The notes beneath the pieces were generated by a model. The model did not search any database, was not told the origin of the DNA, and was given only the letters and a program-made list of their open reading frames with translations. This document shows positions 58,178 to 64,000 of a DNA stretch of 64,000 nucleotides, piece by piece. Each line of letters starts with the position of its first letter. Position 1 is the stretch's first letter. The DNA is from Paraburkholderia heleia NBRC 101817. GTDB lineage: Bacteria; Pseudomonadota; Gammaproteobacteria; Burkholderiales; Burkholderiaceae. The stretch covers positions 62,001 through 126,000 of the forward strand of contig NZ_BBJH01000022.1 in assembly GCF_000739775.1 (NCBI RefSeq), read 5' to 3'. A program made the position numbers and the translations under genes.

Positions 58178-59023
58178 ATGAGCCTTATGCGCCCCGACCC
58201 ACACGCGCCGCAAAACGAACTTGGCACCTTGCTGCGCTACTGGCGCGATGCGCGCGGCGTGAGTCAGCTCGATCTGTCGCTGGACGCCGGGATTTCCCAG
58301 CGGCAAATCAGCTTCATTGAAAGCGGACGCAGCGTGCCGGGCCGCGACACGCTGCTGACCCTTGCACAGACGCTGGACGTGCCCCTGCGCGAGCGCAACG
58401 CCCTGCTGCTCGCCGCCGGCTACGCGCCCGTCTATTCGGAAGCGCCCTGGAACGCGCAGGAAATGCAGCATGTCGTGCGGGCGCTCGAACGGGTCATTCG
58501 CCAGCACGATCCGTTTCCGGCCATCGTGATGGACCGGCACTGGAACGTGCTGATGACCAATGACGCCGCGCCGCGCTTCTTCGGCCACTTTATCGACAAT
58601 GCCGCACGCACCGGCCCGCGCAACCTGCTGCGTTTGATGTTCGATCCTCAGGGCATGCGCCCGTTCCTCGCGGACTGGGAGAACGTTTCGCGAAGCCTTC
58701 TGCAGCGCGTGTATCGCGAAGCGGTCGGCCGCGTAATCGACGACGAAACACGCGCGCTGCTCGACGAATTGCTCGCGTACCCCGGCGTGCCGGGCGACTG
58801 GAAAGCGCACCACGGTTCGGCCGGGACGCCCACCATGCCGGTCATTCCACTGAGTTTCATCGACGACGGCACAGTGCTTCGCTATTTCTCGATGGTGACG
58901 AGCGTGGGAACACCGCAAAACATTGCCGCACAGGAATTGCGCCTCGAATGCATGTTCCCCGCCGACGACGCCACCGAAGCGCGGCATCGGGAACTGCTCG
59001 CGGCGCACGCGAAGGAACGCTGA
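58178..59023 (+). CDS. XRE-family regulator with MmyB-like ligand-binding domain
   Basis: A 281-residue protein: helix-turn-helix of Cro/C1 type at about 14-75 (LGTLLRYWRDARGVSQLDLSLDAGISQRQISFIESGRSVP) and a PAS-like MmyB C-terminal domain (about 100-270; AIVMDRHWNVLMTNDAAPRFF, MFDPQGMRPFLADWENVSRSLLQRVYRE). MmyB-like domains bind small hydrophobic ligands such as fatty acids. Start 58178 follows GGAAGA. It is convergent with the leucine operon, ending 24 bp from it. Confidence 0.88.
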   Translation: MSLMRPDPHAPQNELGTLLRYWRDARGVSQLDLSLDAGISQRQISFIESGRSVPGRDTLLTLAQTLDVPLRERNALLLAAGYAPVYSEAPWNAQEMQHVVRALERVIRQHDPFPAIVMDRHWNVLMTNDAAPRFFGHFIDNAARTGPRNLLRLMFDPQGMRPFLADWENVSRSLLQRVYREAVGRVIDDETRALLDELLAYPGVPGDWKAHHGSAGTPTMPVIPLSFIDDGTVLRYFSMVTSVGTPQNIAAQELRLECMFPADDATEARHRELLAAHAKER

Positions 59024-59047
59024 GCGGTTCCCAACCGCAAGCGCGAT

Positions 59048-61057
59048 TCAAGCCGCTTCGAGCACGAGCAATTGCGCGCCGTCGGCGACCTGGTCGCCTA
59101 CGCCATACAAGACTTCGGTGACCTTACCCGCCGCAGGCGCGCCGATCGTGTGCTCCATCTTCATCGCCTCCATGACAATGAGCGGCGCGCCCTTCTCAAC
59201 CACGGCGCCCGGCTCGACCAGCACCGCGATCACCTTGCCTGGCATGGGCGCTGTCAGGCGGCCCTCCCCGTGCTCTGCGTCGGCCGCATGCGCGAGCAGG
59301 TTCTGCCACTCGAACGCCATCGCCGTGCCGAGGCAGAACACATGAAACACGTCGCCGTCGATGAATACGCGGCCCGTCACGCGCGTCTCGCCAAGGGTCG
59401 CGCCGTATTCGTCCGCGCCCTCGCCGCGCCACCACGTGTACCGCCCCACATGCCCCGCATAGGCGAGGGTTTCCTCACCACCGTCATGCGTATGCGCCAC
59501 CGTGAACGCCGTATCGCTTTCCACATCGCGCCAGGAGAGCGACTGTGCGAAGCCGCTATTCAGGCGCCAATGCGAAAGCGCATGCCACGGCGACGCACCA
59601 TGCGCCGCGCCGCCCTCACGGCCGAGCAGCGCCGCACACGCGAGCGCGAGCGCTTCGCGAACCGGCTTGTGCTGCGGCGTGAACAACGCATCATGGTTAC
59701 GCTCGATCAGGCCCGTGTCGAGATCGGCGCCTGCGAATGGCTCACAGGTCACGAGCCGCTGCAGAAATTCGACGTTCGTATGCGGCCCCACCACCTCGCA
59801 CGCTTCGAGCGCACGCTTCATACGCGCAAGCGCGTCCTCGCGCGTGGCGCCGTGCACGATCAGCTTCGCGATCATCGGATCGTAGAACGGCGTAATGGTG
59901 TCGCCTTCGCGCACGCCGCTGTCGATGCGCACGCTCGCGCGCCGGTCCGCATCGCCGAGACGGAACTCGACGCCCTGGGGCATGCGCAAGTGCTTGAGCG
60001 TGCCCGTGGAGGGCAGAAAGCCGCGCGCCGGATTTTCCGCGTAAATGCGCGCCTCGAGTGCATGGCCCGTGATCGAAAGCTGCGCCTGCCCGAGCGGCAG
60101 CGGCTCGCCCGCCGCCACGCGCAGCTGCCATTCAACGAGATCGAGACCCGTGACCATCTCCGTTACGGGGTGCTCGACCTGCAAACGCGTGTTCATCTCC
60201 ATGAAGTAGAAGTCGGCGCCCGTCATGATGAATTCGACGGTGCCCGCGCCCTCGTAATGCACCGCGCGCGCCGCGGCCACGGCCGCCTCGCCCATCGCGC
60301 GGCGCACCTCGTCTTCGAGGCCCGGCGCGGGCGCTTCTTCGAGCACTTTCTGATGACGGCGCTGCACCGAGCAGTCGCGGTCGAACAGGTAGACCGCGCC
60401 GCCATGTTTGTCGGCGAACACCTGGACTTCGACGTGACGCGGCCGCGTGAGGTACTTCTCGATCAGCACGCGGTCGTTGCCGAAGCTGCTCGCCGCCTCG
60501 CGCTTGCACGAAGCGAGCGCCGCTGCAAAGTCGGCGCTGCGCTCGACCACGCGCATGCCCTTGCCGCCGCCGCCCGCGCTCGCCTTGAGCAGCACGGGGT
60601 AGCCCATTGCATCGGCTTCGCGCTGCAGGAACCCGGGGTCCTGGTCGTCGCCGTGGTAACCCGGCACGAGCGGCACGGCCGCCGCATGCATCAGCGCCTT
60701 CGCGGCCGCTTTCGAGCCCATGGCGGCGATCGCCTCGACCGGCGGCCCGATGAAGACGATGCCGGCCGCTTCGCACGCGCGGGCAAAGTCTTCGTTCTCC
60801 GAAAGAAAACCGTAGCCTGGGTGGATAGCCTGTGCCCTCGTGGCGCGCGCGGCTTCGATGATGCGCTCATAGCGCAAATAGCTCTGCGCCGCCGCCGCTT
60901 CACCGATATGCACGGCTTCGTCGCAGGCCGCGACGTGCTTGGCGTTCGCGTCGGCGTCCGAGTACACGGCCACGCTCTTCACGCCGAGCCGCCTGCAGGT
61001 GGCCGCAACCCGGCATGCAATTTCGCCGCGGTTGGCGATCAGGATCTTGTTGAACAT
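59048..61057 (-). CDS. liuD: Methylcrotonyl-CoA carboxylase, biotin-containing alpha subunit
   Basis: A 669-residue biotin-dependent carboxylase subunit. Biotin carboxylase domain at about 1-445 (KILIANRGEIACRVAATCRRLG; LLKASAGGGGKGMRVVE; EMNTRLQVEHPVTEMVTGLDLVEWQ) and a C-terminal biotinyl domain with the biotin Lys633 in MEAMKMEH. With LiuB it turns 3-methylcrotonyl-CoA into 3-methylglutaconyl-CoA in leucine breakdown. Gene position after liuB and liuC supports this over acetyl- or geranyl-CoA carboxylase. Last gene of the minus-strand operon in the window. Confidence 0.93.
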   Translation of the reverse strand: MFNKILIANRGEIACRVAATCRRLGVKSVAVYSDADANAKHVAACDEAVHIGEAAAAQSYLRYERIIEAARATRAQAIHPGYGFLSENEDFARACEAAGIVFIGPPVEAIAAMGSKAAAKALMHAAAVPLVPGYHGDDQDPGFLQREADAMGYPVLLKASAGGGGKGMRVVERSADFAAALASCKREAASSFGNDRVLIEKYLTRPRHVEVQVFADKHGGAVYLFDRDCSVQRRHQKVLEEAPAPGLEDEVRRAMGEAAVAAARAVHYEGAGTVEFIMTGADFYFMEMNTRLQVEHPVTEMVTGLDLVEWQLRVAAGEPLPLGQAQLSITGHALEARIYAENPARGFLPSTGTLKHLRMPQGVEFRLGDADRRASVRIDSGVREGDTITPFYDPMIAKLIVHGATREDALARMKRALEACEVVGPHTNVEFLQRLVTCEPFAGADLDTGLIERNHDALFTPQHKPVREALALACAALLGREGGAAHGASPWHALSHWRLNSGFAQSLSWRDVESDTAFTVAHTHDGGEETLAYAGHVGRYTWWRGEGADEYGATLGETRVTGRVFIDGDVFHVFCLGTAMAFEWQNLLAHAADAEHGEGRLTAPMPGKVIAVLVEPGAVVEKGAPLIVMEAMKMEHTIGAPAAGKVTEVLYGVGDQVADGAQLLVLEAA

Positions 61058-61098
61058 GTGCTGTCCTCGCTTCGTTTCCTGCTTCTTGCCTTATTGAT

Positions 61099-61887
61099 CT
61101 ATTGATCGCGCCAGCGCGGCGTGCGCTTTTCGAGGAACGACGACACGCCGTCGCGCCCCTCCTCGCTCGCGCGAATGCGCGCGATGCGAACGGCGGTATC
61201 TTCGATCAAGGCATTGTCGATCGTCTGGCCCGCGATGTCCTGCACGAGCTGCTTGCACTCGCGCACGGCATTCGGGCTGTTCGCACAGAGCGTTTCCGTG
61301 ATGCGTTGCACGGTGGCGTCGAGCGCTTCGGCACTCACGGCTTCGCTCACGAGGCCAAGCCGCTGCGCGGTGGCGCAGTCGAACGCTTCGGCCGTGACGA
61401 AGTAGCGGCGCGAAGCCTGCTCGCCCAGCGCGCGGATCACGTAAGGCGCGATCGTGGCGGGCATGAGACCGAGTCGCGCTTCGGAAAGGCAGAAGTGCGC
61501 GGTTTCCACGGCCACCACGATGTCCGCCGCACACACGAGACCTATGCCGCCCGCGTAGGCGTCGCCATGCACACGCGCGACGACCGGCTTCGGGCAGCGA
61601 TAGACAGCCGAGAGCATCTGCGCGAGACGCATGGCGTCCGCGCGATTCTCCTCGTCGGAGTAGCCGGCCATCTTGCGCATCCAGTTCAGGTCCGCGCCTG
61701 CACAAAAGGCCTTGCCGTTCCCGGCGAGCACGATCGCGCGCACGTCGTCGCGCGCGCCCAGTGCGGCGAACGCGGCCGTAACATCCGCGATCATCGCTTC
61801 GTTGAACGCGTTACGCACTTCAGGGCGATTGAGCGTAACAGTGGCCACGTGTCCGACGACTTCTACGGCGAGCGTTTCGTATTGCAT
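61099..61887 (-). CDS. liuC: Methylglutaconyl-CoA hydratase
   Basis: A 262-residue crotonase with AGNGKAFCAGADLNWMRKM (about 55-73), VHGDAYAGGIGLVCAADIVVA and LSEARLGLMPATIAPYVIRA containing the catalytic Glu. It hydrates 3-methylglutaconyl-CoA to HMG-CoA. Placed between liuB and liuD, as in Burkholderia and Pseudomonas leucine operons. Confidence 0.92.
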   Translation of the reverse strand: MQYETLAVEVVGHVATVTLNRPEVRNAFNEAMIADVTAAFAALGARDDVRAIVLAGNGKAFCAGADLNWMRKMAGYSDEENRADAMRLAQMLSAVYRCPKPVVARVHGDAYAGGIGLVCAADIVVAVETAHFCLSEARLGLMPATIAPYVIRALGEQASRRYFVTAEAFDCATAQRLGLVSEAVSAEALDATVQRITETLCANSPNAVRECKQLVQDIAGQTIDNALIEDTAVRIARIRASEEGRDGVSSFLEKRTPRWRDQ

Positions 61888-61905
61888 TGTCCGGTCCTCA
61901 ATGCA

Positions 61906-63513
61906 TCACATGCGGAACACGCCGAAGCGCGTCTCTTCGATCGGCGCGTTCATCGCGGCGGAAAGGCCCAGGCCGAGCACGTCGCGCGTTTGCGCCGGAT
62001 CGATCACGCCATCGTCCCACAGGCGGGCGCTCGCGTAATACGGATGGCCCTGCAGCTCGTATTGATCGCGAATCGGCTGCTTGAACGCGTTTTCTTCTTC
62101 GGCGCTCCACGTGCCGCCCTTCGCTTCGATGCCGTCGCGGCGCACCGTGGCGAGCACGGAGGCGGCCTGCTCGCCGCCCATCACCGAAATGCGCGCGTTC
62201 GGCCACATCCACAGGAAGCGCGGCGAATAGGCTCGGCCGCACATGCCGTAATTGCCCGCGCCGAACGAGCCGCCAATGATGACCGTGAATTTCGGCACTT
62301 TTGCCGTGGCCACTGCCGTTACCATCTTCGCGCCATTGCGCGCGATGCCCTCGTTCTCGTACTTGCGGCCCACCATGAAGCCCGTGATGTTCTGCAGGAA
62401 CACCAGCGGAATCTTGCGCTGGCAGCACAGCTCGATGAAGTGCGCGCCCTTGAGCGCCGATTCGGAAAACAGAATGCCGTTGTTCGCGACGATGCCGACC
62501 GGGTGGCCCCAGATGTGCGCGAAGCCGGTCACGAGCGTGGTGCCGTAGCGCGCCTTGAATTCGTCGAACGCCGAGTCGTCCACGATGCGGGCGATCACCT
62601 CGCGCACATCGAAGGGCTTGCGTGTATCCACGGGAATCACGCCGTAAAGGCTTTTCGCGTCGAAACGCGGCGGCAGCGGCTCGCGCAGCGCCACGGGCGG
62701 CGTTTTCGTGCGGTTCAGATTGCCGACGATCGAACGCGCAATGGCCAGCGCGTGCGCATCGTTCTGCGCGAGATGGTCGACGACGCCGGAAAGGCGCGTG
62801 TGGACGTCGCCGCCGCCCAGGTCCTCGGCGCTCACTTCCTCGCCCGTCGCCGCTTTCACGAGCGGCGGCCCGCCGAGGAAAATCGTGCCCTGGTTCTTCA
62901 CGATGATCGACTCGTCGCTCATGGCCGGGACGTACGCGCCGCCCGCCGTGCACGAGCCCATCACCACCGCGATCTGCGGAATGCCCTGCGCAGAGAGATT
63001 CGCCTGGTTGTAAAAGATGCGGCCGAAGTGATCGCGGTCCGGAAACACCTCGTCCTGGTTCGGCAGGTTCGCACCGCCCGAATCGACGAGATACACGCAC
63101 GGCAGGTTGTTTTCCTCGGCGATTTCCTGCGCGCGCACGTGCTTCTTCACCGTGACCGGATAGTACGTGCCGCCCTTCACCGTGGCGTCGTTGCACACGA
63201 TCACGCATTCTTGCCCCGCAATGCGGCCAATGCCCGTGATGATGCCCGCGCCCGGCGCGTCGTCGTTGTACATGCCATAGGCCGCGAGCTGCGAGAGCTC
63301 CAGAAACGGCGTGCCCGGATCGAGCAGTTGCGCGATGCGATCGCGCGGCAGCAGCTTGCCGCGCGAGAGGTGCTTGTCGCGCGCGGCCGCGCCGCCGCCA
63401 AGCGTTAGCTTCTGGACCTTCCCGCGCAGGTCCGCGACGAGCGCTTCGAGTGCCGCGCTATTGGCCTTGAAGTCTTCCGAACGCGGATTGAGCTTCGATT
63501 CGATGACCGGCAT
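61906..63513 (-). CDS. liuB: Methylcrotonyl-CoA carboxylase, carboxyltransferase beta subunit
   Basis: A 535-residue carboxyltransferase of family length. [73 protein letters not shown] (split over about 185-240), and [40 protein letters not shown] are typical of MccB. It transfers CO2 from the biotin of LiuD to 3-methylcrotonyl-CoA. 18 bp before liuC, 25 bp after liuA. Confidence 0.94.
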   Translation of the reverse strand: MPVIESKLNPRSEDFKANSAALEALVADLRGKVQKLTLGGGAAARDKHLSRGKLLPRDRIAQLLDPGTPFLELSQLAAYGMYNDDAPGAGIITGIGRIAGQECVIVCNDATVKGGTYYPVTVKKHVRAQEIAEENNLPCVYLVDSGGANLPNQDEVFPDRDHFGRIFYNQANLSAQGIPQIAVVMGSCTAGGAYVPAMSDESIIVKNQGTIFLGGPPLVKAATGEEVSAEDLGGGDVHTRLSGVVDHLAQNDAHALAIARSIVGNLNRTKTPPVALREPLPPRFDAKSLYGVIPVDTRKPFDVREVIARIVDDSAFDEFKARYGTTLVTGFAHIWGHPVGIVANNGILFSESALKGAHFIELCCQRKIPLVFLQNITGFMVGRKYENEGIARNGAKMVTAVATAKVPKFTVIIGGSFGAGNYGMCGRAYSPRFLWMWPNARISVMGGEQAASVLATVRRDGIEAKGGTWSAEEENAFKQPIRDQYELQGHPYYASARLWDDGVIDPAQTRDVLGLGLSAAMNAPIEETRFGVFRM

Positions 63514-63538
63514 CCGATCCTCCGTGAATGGCTCAGGA

Positions 63539-64000
63539 TTACATCGTTTCCGCGAACAGCTCGCGGCCGATCAACATGCGGCGAATCTCGCTCGTGCCCG
63601 CACCGATTTCGTAGAGCTTCGCGTCGCGCCAGAGACGCCCGACCGGATATTCGTTGATATAGCCGTTCCCGCCGAGGATCTGGATCGCTTCGCCGGCCAT
63701 CCATGTCGCCTTTTCCGCCGTGTAGAGAATCACGCCCGCGCAGTCCTTGCGCACCTGGCGCACGTGGTCCTTGCCGAGCGTATCGAGTTGGCGGCCCACC
63801 GCATAGAGATAGGCTCGGCACGCCTGGTAGGTCGTATAGAGGTCCGCGACCTTGCCCTGAATGAGCTGGAATTCGCCGATCGCCTGACCGAACTGCTTGC
63901 GGTCGTGGATGTACGGCACAACCGCGTCCATGACCGCGGCCATGATGCCGGTGGGCCCGCCCGCGAGCACGGCGCGCTCGTAGTCGAGACCGCTCATCAG
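63539..64000 (-). CDS. liuA: Isovaleryl-CoA dehydrogenase, C-terminal part (gene runs off the window)
   Basis: About 153 C-terminal residues of an acyl-CoA dehydrogenase. [11 protein letters not shown] at the beginning carries the helix-G Glu that is the catalytic base in isovaleryl-CoA dehydrogenases, followed by [68 protein letters not shown]. It is the first enzyme of leucine breakdown encoded in this operon; the N-terminus and regulator lie beyond base 64000. Confidence 0.93.
   Translation of the reverse strand: MMSGLDYERAVLAGGPTGIMAAVMDAVVPYIHDRKQFGQAIGEFQLIQGKVADLYTTYQACRAYLYAVGRQLDTLGKDHVRQVRKDCAGVILYTAEKATWMAGEAIQILGGNGYINEYPVGRLWRDAKLYEIGAGTSEIRRMLIGRELFAETM

Noticed and set aside
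61102-63408. 768-residue plus-strand frame opposite liuB and liuC
   Set aside because: Shadow of two well-conserved genes; composition rich in Arg and His with no domain.

Overview
The window is GC-rich, densely coding chromosomal DNA from a betaproteobacterium, most likely a member of the Burkholderiaceae close to Paraburkholderia, Burkholderia or Caballeronia. This rests on gene content (a fused PhaAB-type Mrp antiporter, three DUF4148 exported proteins, a LutACB/LldP lactate cluster, leucine and valine catabolic clusters) and on codon use; no rRNA or tRNA gene is visible that would name the species. There is no prophage, integron, CRISPR array or complete insertion sequence.

Layout. 1-2300: a partial gene, a comparatively AT-rich spacer with an orphan IS630-type winged-helix protein, and a decayed GGDEF gene. 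2400-5500: Pit phosphate transporter facing a PPK2 polyphosphate kinase, then a VOC protein. 5550-11360: L-lactate use (FadR-type regulator, divergent lutA-lutC-lutB, lactate permease). 11570-18225: an exported protein and a six-gene Mrp/Pha monovalent cation/H+ antiporter operon. 18250-25070: a LysR regulator divergent from a beta-oxidation operon (fused hydratase/dehydrogenase, two-subunit acyl-CoA dehydrogenase, CoA-transferase) that resembles pimelate-type pathways. 25340-27450: a DedA-PAP2-LssY fusion with a degenerate phosphatase motif. 27460-30210: a DyP peroxidase with an encapsulin-loading tail, the encapsulin shell gene, and ppnP. 30235-32072: GH10 xylanase lipoprotein and a BON protein. 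32680-38800: a valine/isobutyrate-type operon with a divergent AraC regulator. 38820-48840: DUF4148 proteins, a purine permease, cytochrome b561, a sigma-54 activator, an MbfA-like iron exporter coupled to a ferredoxin, and several small envelope proteins. 48859-55815: FCD-GntR regulator with divergent CynX-like transporter, a candidate small RNA, FMN reductase, a diiron protein and an amidase. 55938-59023: CDP-diacylglycerol hydrolase, a divergent GalU and an XRE regulator. 59048-64000: leucine catabolic operon liuD-liuC-liuB-liuA on the minus strand, with liuA running off the end.

The most notable system is the encapsulin nanocompartment with its DyP cargo, where the cargo-loading peptide codons also carry the ribosome binding site of the shell gene. 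Other items worth testing are a roughly 72-nt minus-strand small RNA with anti-Shine-Dalgarno sequences (51745-51816), a GalU with a changed nucleotide-binding signature, a PAP2 domain lacking its catalytic residues, and several perfect palindromes that look like operators.
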